A stretch of DNA of 64,000 nucleotides, taken from Streptomyces sp. CB01635. GTDB lineage: Bacteria > Actinomycetota > Actinomycetes > Streptomycetales > Streptomycetaceae. A program made the position numbers and the translations under genes. The DNA lies in assembly GCF_002803065.1 (NCBI RefSeq), contig NZ_NNBL01000009.1, positions 185,526 to 249,525 on the forward strand. Direction: 5' to 3'. Below, one piece after another: positions 1 to 8,494 of this stretch. The notes beneath the pieces are model-generated. The model saw only the letters and a program-made list of their open reading frames with translations. It was not told the origin of the DNA and ran no database searches. Within the stretch, counting starts at the first letter, position 1. Every line of letters begins with the position of its first letter.

Positions 1-499
1 CCAGCGCCCCGAACGTGGCGTTGTCCATGGTGACCGTCGAGTGCGCGGCCCGCTCCCGGGCGCACATCACCACCAGCCGCACCTGGCGCGCCACCTGTTC
101 GAGGGCCGCGTCGGAGACGGTGCCGGCGAGGACGGCCATGCCGTCGACGCGGCCGGCGAGATCGATCACCCGCGTGTCGGTCCCGGAGTGGGAGTGGGAG
201 GCGAGCAGGAACATGCTGTCGCCCGACTCCTGCACCTCCTCCTCGAAACCCTGGAGCAGTTCGGCGAAGTACGGGCCCGACAGGCCCGGGAAGACCAGGC
301 CGAGCGCTCCGTGCCGGGTTTCGGCAAGGGCGCGGCCCAGGTGGTTGGGGCGGTAGCCGGACTCCTCGATGATGCGCAGGACCTTCTCGCGCAGCTCCGG
401 GGAGACCGTGGCCGAACCCCGCGAGACACGCGAGACCGTGGCGGGCGAAACACCCGCCTGTTGCGCCACCCAGCGCAGCGATACACGGCTATTGCTCAT
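1..499 (-). CDS. LacI-family transcriptional regulator, 3' part cut off by the window edge
   Basis: The ATG is at 499 and the frame is open to base 1, giving 166 codons of a protein normally about 340 residues. The N-terminus is a typical LacI DNA-binding domain: WVAQQAGVSPATVSRVSRG (about residues 10-28) is the helix-turn-helix, followed by the hinge-helix region ending GYRPNHLGRAL. The effector domain then begins (GLVFPGLSGPYFAELLQGFE) and reaches a segment reading TMDNATFGAL, typical of the periplasmic-binding-protein fold. It is divergent from the GH35 operon starting at 659, and two perfect palindromes lie between them, so it most likely represses that operon and itself. The effector cannot be inferred from the visible part. 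The family call is secure. Confidence 0.93.
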   Translation of the reverse strand, partial: MSNSRVSLRWVAQQAGVSPATVSRVSRGSATVSPELREKVLRIIEESGYRPNHLGRALAETRHGALGLVFPGLSGPYFAELLQGFEEEVQESGDSMFLLASHSHSGTDTRVIDLAGRVDGMAVLAGTVSDAALEQVARQVRLVVMCARERAAHSTVTMDNATFGAL

Positions 500-523
500 C
501 GTGACGGCCCCCGATATGTTCGG

Positions 524-549
524 GAAACCGGTTTCGGGAAACCGGTTTC
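524..549. promoter_or_regulatory. Tandem LacI-type operators (two GAAACCGGTTTC palindromes)
   Basis: GAAACCGGTTTC is a perfect 12-bp palindrome present twice, at 524-535 and 538-549, with 14 bp between centres. The central CG is typical of LacI-family operators. The pair sits 25 bp upstream of the lacI-type start (499) and 110 bp upstream of the GH35 start (659), so one protein could control both promoters. Binding is inferred from the pattern and position. Confidence 0.75.
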
Positions 550-658
550 ACGGCGATTTCAGGAACGTAGTCCGGTCCCGGCAGGGATGGCAAGACCCCT
601 GTCAGGAGCTGGAGTTCAGATCTCAGAATTCCGACGATCACCTGATGGGGACTGTTTC

Positions 659-3220
659 GTGAGCACTTCGCAAGGTTCGGACCGCGCGACACACGGGGCA
701 CGGGCGAAGGACTCCGCGTCCGGGGAACAGGCGTACAGAACAGTCGAGTTCGAGCGACGGCGGCTGCTGGTGGGCGGGGTGCCGAGGATCGTCATGGCCG
801 GGGAGGTGCACTACTTCCGGCTGCGCCGCGAGGACTGGGCCGACCGGCTCGACAAGCTCGTGGCGGCAGGCTGCACCGCCGTCGCCAGTTACATGCCGTG
901 GCTGGTGCACGAGACCCCGGACGGCGAGGTGGATCTGACGGGCGCCACGAGCGAGTACCGAGACCTCGCCCACTTCTTGGAACTGGCCGCCGAGCGCGAC
1001 CTGTTGGTCATCGCGCGGCCCGGCCCGTTCGTGATGGCCGAGCTGAAGAACGAGGGCATACCCTTCCGGATCTACCGGGACCACCCCGATGCGGTGCCGA
1101 TCGGTTGGGGCGGTGAACCGGCGACCTCCCGCACCCTCGACTACCTGGAGCCCGGCTATCTGGAGCAGGCCGAGCGCTGGTACGCCGAGATCATGCCGGT
1201 CCTCGCCGAGCGCCAGGTCACACGCGGTGGCCATGTCGCGGCGGTGCAGCTCGACAACGAGGTCGGGATGCTGTCGTGGGTCACCGGCACCCCCGAACTG
1301 ACGGACCGCACCCTCGACGCGCTCGCGGCGCGGTCCCTGGAGCGATGGGGCCGTGAGCGCTCCCACGAGCGCTACGGCGCCGACCCCGAGGACGCCAAGT
1401 CCTGGGCTGCGCAGTGGCGTTCGGGCGGCACCCTGTCCGGCACGGAGAATCAGCAGCTGGCGCTCCACCACGACCTCGGCGACCACCACCGCGACCGCTA
1501 CGCCGCATATCTCCTGCACCTGCGCGAGGTGGCACAGCGCCACGGTATCGACGTGCCGTTCCTGGTAAATCTGCACGGCACGGGCGAGGGCCGCGGCCGG
1601 ACGTACCCGATCGGCATCAGCCAGCTCTCCCGCTCGTACGCCGGCGTGCCGGGCACCACATCCGGCTCCGATCACTACCTGGGTGATCTCACCGTCGAGA
1701 ACGCCGCGGACCTGTACGTCATCAACGCCTTCACGGCCGCTGTGCACGACGCCGACCAGCCCCTGACCTCACTGGAGTTCGAGGCGGGCGGCGGCGACTA
1801 CGGCGAGTGCATGAGCCGCCAGGTCACACCGGAAGCCCTCGACCTCAAGACGCGGATGTGTGTCGCACAGGGCAACCGCCTGATCAACTACTACCTGTTC
1901 GCCGGCGGCCACAACCCGCCGCTGGACGAGCCGGTCGGCGACGGCAACGACCGCATCGCATTCACCGGGGAACGCCATGGCTTCGCCGCCCCTGTCGACC
2001 CGGAGGGCGGGCTCAGCACGGCCTACCCGGCGCTGCGCGACGCGGTGCGGGCGGTCCGCGGGAACGAACACCTCCTCGCGAACATGGACGAGGAGTACGA
2101 CGACATCGTCCTCGGCTACGTACCGGACCACTATCTGACCGAGTACGCGCACCCCGACGCGGCCCGCCGCAAGGAACTCCGGGCCGATGTCGAGGTCTTC
2201 CGCGGTATGGGCCCGCGCGACATCCTGGCCCGTGCGCTGCTGCTCGGCGGGCACTCCTTCCCCGCGGTCGACCTCTCGGGCGCCGAGACGTCCTTCGGTG
2301 CCGGACTCGACCCGGCCGGGCCCGCCCTTGCGCTGGCCACGCCCGTGGTCCTGGGGCGCGCCGTGCAGGAGCGGCTTGCCGCGTATGTGCGAGGCGGCGG
2401 GAGGCTGTTGCTGCACGGCAGGCTGCCGGTCCTGGACGACGACGGCACGCCGTGCACGGTGCTCGCGGATGCTCTCGGGCTCGCGGTCACCACGAAGGTG
2501 GACGGCGGCCCGCATCACTACCCGTCGGTCCGAGCCGCGCAATGGGCGGGGCAGCGGGCCGAGGTACGGGTCGGGTTCCTCGAGCGGCTGCGGGCCTCGG
2601 GCAGAACGGAGGTCGAGCCGCTGGTGGTGGATGTGGCCGACGGCTCGCCGGTCGCGGTCGACGTCACCGTGGACGGTGGTGGGCGGGCGATCGTCCTGGC
2701 CTGCGACTACCCATGCCATCTCGACTTCTGGCGAGCGCTGTTGGCCCGGCTCGGGGTGTCCCGCCGGATCGTCGCGGACGGCGCGACCCCCGGCCTTGCG
2801 ACCACGACCACCGCGGACGGCACGGGGCAGCGCCTGCTGCACCTGGTCAACGTGGCGCCGGTGGCGCAGCGGGTGACGCTGCAGATCGCCGGCCAGCCCT
2901 TCGCTGCCGGCGCTCCGGTCGAACTGTCCGCCCGCAGCGGGCTGATGCTGCCCGTCGACGTACGCCTGGAAGGCGGCCTGCTCCGGTGGGCGACGACCGA
3001 ACTCGACGGCCTCGCCGACGCCTCGACCGTGCTGCTGCGGCGCGGCGACGGGCCAGGCAGGGCGCTCATCGACACCGGCAGAGCGGTCGTCGCAGACGGC
3101 GATGCCGAGGTGACCAGCGTGGCAGGCGGCGGCGTACTCGTGAGCTGGCCGGGCGGCGCGGGCGGGGAGCAACTCCGGGTTGCGATCGTGCAGGAGGTGT
3201 CCGATGGCGACGAGCGATGA
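659..3220 (+). CDS. GH35-type beta-galactosidase-like glycoside hydrolase
   Basis: An 853-residue protein. GTG at 659 is chosen because similarity begins just after it; the frame is open further upstream but that stretch overlaps the operators and lacI. Residues 44-85 (VMAGEVHYFRLRREDW, then ASYMPWLVHE) and 118-134 (VIARPGPFVMAELKNEGIP) are the hallmark blocks of the GH35 TIM barrel. The acid/base is probably E201 in VAAVQLDNEVG and the nucleophile probably E373 in SLEFEAGGGDYG. No signal peptide is seen, so it probably acts in the cytoplasm on imported oligosaccharides, releasing terminal beta-linked galactose or a similar sugar. Its 3' end overlaps the next gene by 17 nt, which indicates one operon. 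Exact substrate is unknown. Confidence 0.88.
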   Translation: MSTSQGSDRATHGARAKDSASGEQAYRTVEFERRRLLVGGVPRIVMAGEVHYFRLRREDWADRLDKLVAAGCTAVASYMPWLVHETPDGEVDLTGATSEYRDLAHFLELAAERDLLVIARPGPFVMAELKNEGIPFRIYRDHPDAVPIGWGGEPATSRTLDYLEPGYLEQAERWYAEIMPVLAERQVTRGGHVAAVQLDNEVGMLSWVTGTPELTDRTLDALAARSLERWGRERSHERYGADPEDAKSWAAQWRSGGTLSGTENQQLALHHDLGDHHRDRYAAYLLHLREVAQRHGIDVPFLVNLHGTGEGRGRTYPIGISQLSRSYAGVPGTTSGSDHYLGDLTVENAADLYVINAFTAAVHDADQPLTSLEFEAGGGDYGECMSRQVTPEALDLKTRMCVAQGNRLINYYLFAGGHNPPLDEPVGDGNDRIAFTGERHGFAAPVDPEGGLSTAYPALRDAVRAVRGNEHLLANMDEEYDDIVLGYVPDHYLTEYAHPDAARRKELRADVEVFRGMGPRDILARALLLGGHSFPAVDLSGAETSFGAGLDPAGPALALATPVVLGRAVQERLAAYVRGGGRLLLHGRLPVLDDDGTPCTVLADALGLAVTTKVDGGPHHYPSVRAAQWAGQRAEVRVGFLERLRASGRTEVEPLVVDVADGSPVAVDVTVDGGGRAIVLACDYPCHLDFWRALLARLGVSRRIVADGATPGLATTTTADGTGQRLLHLVNVAPVAQRVTLQIAGQPFAAGAPVELSARSGLMLPVDVRLEGGLLRWATTELDGLADASTVLLRRGDGPGRALIDTGRAVVADGDAEVTSVAGGGVLVSWPGGAGGEQLRVAIVQEVSDGDER

Positions 3221-3950
3221 GGCGCTGCTGACCGAAGCGCAGCGGGAGGAGTTCGACCGGCAAGGCTTTGTGGCCCTGGACCGGCTGACGTCCGCAGCGG
3301 AAGTGAGGGCTCTGCACGCAGCGTACGACCGCCTCTTCGAGGAGCGGGCGGGCATCACCGCGGGGGACCAGATCGAGCTGGCCGGCGAGGCGGACGGCGA
3401 ACCACTCCTTCCGCAGGTCCTCAACCCGGACCGCTATGCGCCCGAGCTGCGCGACACCGAGGCCTACCGCAACGCAGCCGTCGTTGCGCGCCGCCTGCTC
3501 GGCCCCGAAGTCGTCCCGACCGGCATGCACGCCATTCTCAAGCCCGCCCACCGCGGCGCCGAGACCCCCTGGCACCAGGACGAGGCGTACTGGAACCCGG
3601 ACCACGAGCACCGGGCGATCAGCATCTGGCTGCCACTTCAGCCCGCCACCCCGGCCAACGGCTGCATGGAGTTCGTGCCCGGCAGCCATCTCCTCCCGGT
3701 ATTGCCACACAAGTTGATCAACCCGGACGCCCAAGGTCTCGTACTGGCCGACACCGGTGCCGTCTCCGAACGTGTGGCCTGCCCCCTGCCCGCAGGAGGA
3801 GCCACCGTGCACGCCAACCGGACCATCCACTACGCGGGCCCGAACACGACGGGTGAGCCACGGCGTGCCCTGATCATGTCGTTCGCCGTCCCTTCACGGC
3901 CGCTCGCGGTCCCGCGTGAATTTCCGTGGCAGCGGCGCGAATTGCCCTGA
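3204..3950 (+). CDS. PhyH-family (phytanoyl-CoA dioxygenase-like) Fe(II)/2-oxoglutarate oxygenase
   Basis: A 248-residue protein with ATG at 3204 preceded by AGGAGG (3192-3197) inside the end of the GH35 gene. The iron-binding HxD is H124-Q-D126 in TPWHQDEAYWN. The distal histidine is probably H209 in TIHYAGPN, and R220 or R221 in EPRRALIM is placed to bind 2-oxoglutarate. FDRQGFVALDRL near the N-terminus is the usual start of the fold. These enzymes hydroxylate small molecules. Here the gene lies between a glycosidase and a Gfo/Idh oxidoreductase, so the substrate may be a sugar, sugar acid or aglycone released by them. That link is inference; the family call is firm. Confidence 0.88.
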   Translation: MATSDEALLTEAQREEFDRQGFVALDRLTSAAEVRALHAAYDRLFEERAGITAGDQIELAGEADGEPLLPQVLNPDRYAPELRDTEAYRNAAVVARRLLGPEVVPTGMHAILKPAHRGAETPWHQDEAYWNPDHEHRAISIWLPLQPATPANGCMEFVPGSHLLPVLPHKLINPDAQGLVLADTGAVSERVACPLPAGGATVHANRTIHYAGPNTTGEPRRALIMSFAVPSRPLAVPREFPWQRRELP

Positions 3951-4031
3951 AAGCCGCAGCCACAGTCACGGCGATGTCACCCAATTCCCGCTCATTCCGG
4001 GCATGTTGTCCACGGAAGGAATCTTGAAGCG

Positions 4032-5135
4032 ATGACCTTGAGCATCGGTGTCCTGGGCCTCGGCAGCGTTTTCCAAGGCCCCTACTCCTCCCTCATCACC
4101 AAGCTGCAGCACGAAGGACGCGTCGAGCTGGTGGCGGGCTACGACCCGGACCCCGCCAAGCGGGCGACGGCCGCCGAGCGGTTCGGTATCGACACCTCCT
4201 TCGTGGGCCCCCAGGATCTGATCGGCCGTGCGGACCTGGACATCGTCCTCGTTCTGACCAGCATGAACGAGCACGGCTCGCTCGCCCGTGCCGCCCTGGA
4301 GGCCGGGAAGCACGTCCTGGTCGAGAAGCCCATGTCGACCTCCCTCGAAGAGGCCGCCGAGCTGATGCGGTACGCCGCCACGGCGCCCGGACAGCTGGTC
4401 TGCGCGCCGCATGTCGCGCTGTCCCCCACGTACCGCGAGATGCACCGGCGGGTGCGCGACGGCGAGATCGGAGACATCCATCTGGCCAGGGCACGGTACG
4501 GCTGGGCGGGGCCCTGGTGGGGACGCTGGTTCTACGAGCAGGGCGGCGGTGCGATGTTCGACCTCGGCGTCTACAACCTCACCAGCCTGTGCGGCTTCCT
4601 CGGCTCGGTGAAGCGGGTGACCGCGATGGTCGGCGTCGCCGTGCCGAAGCGCGAGGCGGAGGGCGAGAAGGTCACGGTCCGCTCCGACGACAACGCGCAC
4701 ATCGTCCTGGACTTCGGGGACGCCCGGTTCGCGTCCATTGCCACCGGCTTCACGCTGCAGAAGTACCGGTCGCCGGCCGTGGAGCTGTACGGCAGCGCCG
4801 GCACGATGCAGATGCTGGGCGACGACTGGGCGCCCGAGGGCTTCGAGCAGTGGACCAATGCGCGCGGCTCCTGGGAGATCGTCGGCGAGTCCGACCCCAA
4901 CTGGCCCTGGACCGACGGCCTGCGTCATCTCGTCGACTGCGTGGAGAACGGCACCCGTACGCTCACCCGGCCCGAGCACGCCTACCACGCCCTCGAAGTG
5001 ATGCTGGCCGCCAAGCGGTCGGCGGAGGAGGGACGGGTCGTGGAGATCCGGAGCGCCTTCCCCGACTTCGCATACGACGGCGCAGAGCACACGGCGCAGG
5101 ACGGCCGGGGCAAGCACGACCCGCGCTCGTCCTGA
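4032..5135 (+). CDS. Gfo/Idh/MocA-family NAD(P)-dependent sugar oxidoreductase
   Basis: A 367-residue protein. The Rossmann motif is GVLGLGSVFQGPY (residues 6-18) and the hallmark EKPM is at 98-101 (KHVLVEKPM). GGAMFDLGVYNLTSLCGFLG, near residue 175, is the family's substrate-domain segment. Members oxidise or reduce cyclic polyols, sugars and sugar derivatives with NAD(P). A GGAAGGA ribosome site precedes the ATG by about 11 nt. It is the third gene of the LacI-controlled set and ends at a strong bidirectional hairpin. The exact substrate cannot be deduced. Confidence 0.9.
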   Translation: MTLSIGVLGLGSVFQGPYSSLITKLQHEGRVELVAGYDPDPAKRATAAERFGIDTSFVGPQDLIGRADLDIVLVLTSMNEHGSLARAALEAGKHVLVEKPMSTSLEEAAELMRYAATAPGQLVCAPHVALSPTYREMHRRVRDGEIGDIHLARARYGWAGPWWGRWFYEQGGGAMFDLGVYNLTSLCGFLGSVKRVTAMVGVAVPKREAEGEKVTVRSDDNAHIVLDFGDARFASIATGFTLQKYRSPAVELYGSAGTMQMLGDDWAPEGFEQWTNARGSWEIVGESDPNWPWTDGLRHLVDCVENGTRTLTRPEHAYHALEVMLAAKRSAEEGRVVEIRSAFPDFAYDGAEHTAQDGRGKHDPRSS

Positions 5136-5140
5136 CCCGC

Positions 5141-5196
5141 AAAGGCAGCTGCCCCGGCCGGACCCTCACGGTGGTCCGGCCGGGGCAGCTGCCTTT
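5141..5196. terminator. Bidirectional intrinsic-type terminator hairpin
   Basis: A perfect 24-bp inverted repeat (5141-5164 against 5173-5196) with an 8-nt loop (ctcacggt) lies between the convergent Gfo/Idh gene (stop 5135) and permease gene (stop 5202). The stem is GC-rich and begins AAAGGCAGCTGCCCC. The outer AAA/TTT ends give a short T run in either direction, so it can terminate both transcripts. Confidence 0.9.
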
Positions 5197-5201
5197 GCTG
5201 C

Positions 5202-6014
5202 TCACTCGCGTACGGCTCCGGAGAGCATGCCCCGGATGAAGTGGCGCTGGAAGAACAGATAGAGCACGACGATCGGCAGCGAGATCAGCAGCGCCCCCGC
5301 GGACAGCAGATTGGCCTGCGTGCCATAGCGCGTGGAGAAGGCGCCGAGCCCGAGCGTCATCGGCTGGAGCCCCGGATCCGTCACCATGATCAGAGACAGG
5401 AAGTAGTCGTTCCAGGTCCACATGAAGCTCAGCAGGACCAGCGTGATCACGGCAGGGCGGGCGATGGGCAGATGAATCCGCCACAGCTGGGTCCAGGAGC
5501 CCGCCCCGTCCATCTCCGCCGACTCCGCGATGGCCCTCGGGACGGTCCGGAACGCGGCCCGCATCCAGAAGGCCCCGAAACTCACACCCATCCCGACGTG
5601 GATAAGGATGATGCCCCGATATGTGTCGGTCAGGCCGTATGCCAGGAAGTCGTAGTACAGCGGCACGACGATCGTCTCCGTGGGGATCATCAGTCCGAGC
5701 AGGACCAGCGGGAACAGCCACTTCTCGCCGACGACACCGAGGACCCCGAAGGCGTATCCGCTGAGCACCGCGAGGACCGTCGAGATCACGACCACGCCGC
5801 CGCTGATGATCAGGCTTGATTTCAGATAGTGGGTGAAGCCGGCCTGCTCCCAGGCGGTGGCGAAGTTGGCCCAGTGCAGCTCGCCGAGGGCGAGCGCCCC
5901 GGTGCCGTTCGGGCTGAGCGCCACACCGAGGACCCAGCCGACGGGGAAGAGCACGCCGAGAGCGAGCACCGTCAGGACCGCGTAGTTGAAGAACTTTTCC
6001 TTGGTGGAGATCAT
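5202..6014 (-). CDS. Carbohydrate ABC transporter permease (MalG/CUT1 type)
   Basis: A 270-residue integral membrane protein with about six hydrophobic segments, the first at residues 12-32. The EAA loop that contacts the transporter ATPase is at about 163-183 (ESAEMDGAGSWTQLWRIHLP). The C-terminus FFQRHFIRGMLSGAVRE is typical of CUT1 MalG-type subunits. It overlaps the upstream permease by ATGA (6011-6014), showing translational coupling. No ATPase gene is nearby, so the importer probably uses a shared MsiK-type ATPase, as is common in Streptomyces. It imports an oligosaccharide with the two genes upstream. Confidence 0.93.
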   Translation of the reverse strand: MISTKEKFFNYAVLTVLALGVLFPVGWVLGVALSPNGTGALALGELHWANFATAWEQAGFTHYLKSSLIISGGVVVISTVLAVLSGYAFGVLGVVGEKWLFPLVLLGLMIPTETIVVPLYYDFLAYGLTDTYRGIILIHVGMGVSFGAFWMRAAFRTVPRAIAESAEMDGAGSWTQLWRIHLPIARPAVITLVLLSFMWTWNDYFLSLIMVTDPGLQPMTLGLGAFSTRYGTQANLLSAGALLISLPIVVLYLFFQRHFIRGMLSGAVRE

Positions 6015-6973
6015 CGGGACCTGTCCTCGGAGAGTCTGAGGATGGCCATGGACACGGCCAGGGAGACAAGGGCGATCACGACACCGACCGCAGCGGCGGT
6101 GCCGATGTCGGGATTGGCGAAGGCGCGTTCGTACAGGACGGTCGTCGGGGTGACCGTCGAGGTGCCGGGACCGCCGTGTGTGGTGAGCCAGACGACGTCG
6201 AAGACCCGGATCGCGCCGAGCGTGGTGAGGGTGAGGACAATGGCGAGGTGCCCGCGCAACCCGGGCAGAGTGATGGCGAAGAACTCCCGCACGGGTCCGG
6301 CGCCGTCCACCCGTACCGCGTCGTACAGCTCGGTCGGGATCGCCTGCGTGCCGGCGACGAAGAGCACCGTGCACAGGCCGAACGCGCCCCACGTGCCGAT
6401 GAGGCCCAGGGCGGGCAGCGCCCAGGTGTAGTCGCTGAGCCAGCCCTGGGCCAGGGCCCCGAGGCCGATCGCGCGCAGGACCGAGTTGACCGGGCCCTGC
6501 GGGGCGTAGATCTGCTTCCACACGATCGCCGTGACGGCCGGGGTGAGCACCTGCGGCAGGAAGATGACCCAGCGGAAGACGGCGCTGCCGCGCACGTCCT
6601 TGCGCGAGGTGAGTGCCGCGCTGACCAGGCCGAGCACGATCGGCAGGAAGGAGAAGAACACCAGGAAGACGAGGGTGTGCTCGATGGCCTGGCGCAGTAC
6701 CGGATCGTTGACGAAGGCCGCGTAGTTCCCCAGGCCGTTCCACCGGGCCGGGGTGACGCCGTCCCAGTCGAAGAAGGAGACGTAGCCGCCCTGAACGGCC
6801 GGCACGAGCACCACGACCGCGTACACGATCAGGGCCGGGGCGAGATACGCGAGGCCGAGCCAGGGACGCCGGCCGGACGCGGTACGGGACGTCCTGCGGT
6901 CGGCCGGACGGGAGACCGGGGCCGGGATGCCGTCCCGTACCGCGTCCGGCCGGCGCACGTCGACGGTGGTCAT
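6011..6973 (-). CDS. Carbohydrate ABC transporter permease (MalF/CUT1 type)
   Basis: A 320-residue membrane protein. After a basic cytoplasmic tail of about 35 residues (RRTSRTASGRRPWL) the first membrane segment is LAYLAPALIVYAVVVLVPAV, and the typical MalF-type FFDWDGVTPARWNGLGNY follows. The EAA loop reads DAVRVDGAGPVREFFAITLP. The ATG at 6973 lies 5 nt beyond the binding-protein stop (6979), and the 3' end overlaps the next permease by 4 nt. It forms the heterodimeric channel with the MalG-type subunit. Confidence 0.93.
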   Translation of the reverse strand: MTTVDVRRPDAVRDGIPAPVSRPADRRTSRTASGRRPWLGLAYLAPALIVYAVVVLVPAVQGGYVSFFDWDGVTPARWNGLGNYAAFVNDPVLRQAIEHTLVFLVFFSFLPIVLGLVSAALTSRKDVRGSAVFRWVIFLPQVLTPAVTAIVWKQIYAPQGPVNSVLRAIGLGALAQGWLSDYTWALPALGLIGTWGAFGLCTVLFVAGTQAIPTELYDAVRVDGAGPVREFFAITLPGLRGHLAIVLTLTTLGAIRVFDVVWLTTHGGPGTSTVTPTTVLYERAFANPDIGTAAAVGVVIALVSLAVSMAILRLSEDRSR

Positions 6974-6978
6974 CGTCG

Positions 6979-8367
6979 CTACCTCGCCATCTGTTCGCGC
7001 TGTTCCTGCCGGAACTTCGTGTAGTCGTCCTGAACGGCAGCCACGACCGCCGGGACCGAGGTCTTGTCCGCGAAGAGGTCCTGCATGTGCTGGACCATCG
7101 TGTTGACCATGGTCGGTGTGGACCAGTCCATGTAGGGCACGGCCGTGTCGTCCTGCGCAACCTGCGCCACGTTGGCGACCTCGTCGGCCATGAGCTTCTC
7201 GTGGCCGGCCGGGAGACGCGAAGTGGCGAGCATCGGCATCGCCCCGGCCTCGACGGCGATCTCGGCGGCCTCCGGGCTCGCGGCGAAGTTCAGGAACGCG
7301 GCGGCCGCGTCCGGGTGCTTCGTCTTGGCAGAGATGGAGAAGTTGCTGGCGGCCGACATGGTGGCGACCGGTGCGCCGCCGTCGGCCCGCGGCAGGACGA
7401 ACGAGCCGAACCGGTCGCCGTCGCCGGGCTTCGTGGGGAGGGTGCCCGAGTACTCGAAGCGGAAGAGTTGCTTTCCGTCGAGGTAGGACTGCATGGCGTC
7501 CGCGTAGGGGATCGCGGCGTAGTCCTTGGTGAGGTATCCCCTGTCCGACCACTTCTTGTAGGTGGTCACCGCCTCCCGGAAGCCGGTCTCCCGGACGGGG
7601 ACATCGCCGTGCGAGTACGTGAAGTCGGCGATCTTCTGCTGGTCGCCCAGGGCGTCGGTCAGGGCGAAGAGGCCGGAGAGGACTCCGTTCCCCTCGACGT
7701 TGCCGAGCGAGAGCGGCGTGACGCCGGCCGCCTTTGCCTTGGCCAGCGTGCTCTCGAACTCGCCGAAGGTCTTGGGTACTTGAGCGTCGAGCTTCTTGAG
7801 GAGCGCACGGTTGTAATAGACCTCGATGATCGAACCCCGGGCGATGGGGGTGCCGAAGAGCGGGCCGGTGCCCATCTCACGGCCGTCGGGAGAGAAGGCG
7901 TGTTCGCGCTGGATCGAAACGGGGAACGACTTCTTCCAGCCGTAGGCATCCGCGTACCGGTCGAGATCGAGGACGAGGTTGCCGCGGACCAAGGTGCCCA
8001 GGGACTGCCAACCGTTGTTGGCGGGGACGATGTCGGGCGGGCTGCCCGAACGTAGCTTCAGGGGCAGGGACTTCATGATGCTGTCGAAGTTCTGCGTGGT
8101 CTCGCTGACGTCGATCTGCGGGTACTTCTTCTCGAATGCCTCGATGACTCCGGTCATCCAGGCCTTGTCGGGTCCGCCGCCGAAGTAGTCGAGGACTTGG
8201 AGCCGGGCCGGGCCGATCGCGCCCGGACTGGTGACCACGGGGCCCTGCGCCGTTGCGCCGGCCCTGACGCCGGTGGACATGCCGGGCACGCAGGCGGTCA
8301 GTAACGAGGCGGCGAGGAGCGGGGCGGCGAGGGTGCGGATCCACGATGGTCGCCTGCGTATGTGCAC
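6979..8367 (-). CDS. Extracellular solute-binding lipoprotein of sugar ABC transporter (family 1)
   Basis: A 462-residue protein. The N-terminus MHIRRRPSWIRTLAAPLLAASLLTAC is a lipoprotein signal with lipobox LTAC and lipidated C26. The mature part has family-1 SBP features: LQVLDYFGGGPDKAWMTGVIEAFEKKYP at the start, and DIVPANNGWQSLG in the first lobe. It captures the oligosaccharide outside the membrane and delivers it to the two permeases encoded directly downstream. The divergent GntR gene and the element at 8419-8433 suggest induction by the transported sugar or its breakdown product. Confidence 0.93.
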   Translation of the reverse strand: MHIRRRPSWIRTLAAPLLAASLLTACVPGMSTGVRAGATAQGPVVTSPGAIGPARLQVLDYFGGGPDKAWMTGVIEAFEKKYPQIDVSETTQNFDSIMKSLPLKLRSGSPPDIVPANNGWQSLGTLVRGNLVLDLDRYADAYGWKKSFPVSIQREHAFSPDGREMGTGPLFGTPIARGSIIEVYYNRALLKKLDAQVPKTFGEFESTLAKAKAAGVTPLSLGNVEGNGVLSGLFALTDALGDQQKIADFTYSHGDVPVRETGFREAVTTYKKWSDRGYLTKDYAAIPYADAMQSYLDGKQLFRFEYSGTLPTKPGDGDRFGSFVLPRADGGAPVATMSAASNFSISAKTKHPDAAAAFLNFAASPEAAEIAVEAGAMPMLATSRLPAGHEKLMADEVANVAQVAQDDTAVPYMDWSTPTMVNTMVQHMQDLFADKTSVPAVVAAVQDDYTKFRQEQREQMAR

Positions 8368-8418
8368 GGCGCCTCCTGTCGCTGAGGGCGTGAGGTGCGG
8401 TGAGCTTAGGAGCGGGCA

Positions 8419-8433
8419 GACCAGTTAGTCCAG
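8419..8433. promoter_or_regulatory. Candidate GntR operator, copy 1 (GACCAGTTAGTCCAG)
   Basis: GACCAGTTAGTCCAG lies between the divergent binding-protein gene (start 8367) and GntR gene (start 8495). The same pattern, GACCAGTTnnnCCAG, recurs before the nagB-like gene at 12408-12422. Read on the other strand it is a direct repeat of CTGG at 9-bp spacing. The sequence continues to a loose dyad, ACCA...TGGT (8420-8437). Function is inferred from recurrence and position. Confidence 0.5.
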
Positions 8434-8494
8434 TGGTTGGTACGCTGGCATTTTCCTTGACCCGTGGGATCGGATGGTGGAGGGGGCGGGCCGC

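Noticed and set aside
41..658. Upstream extension of the GH35 frame
   Set aside because: It overlaps the lacI gene and the operators, and homology starts only after GTG 659.
1769..3424. Long minus-strand frame over GH35
   Set aside because: It is antisense to well-supported genes; high GC produces such shadow frames. No domain.
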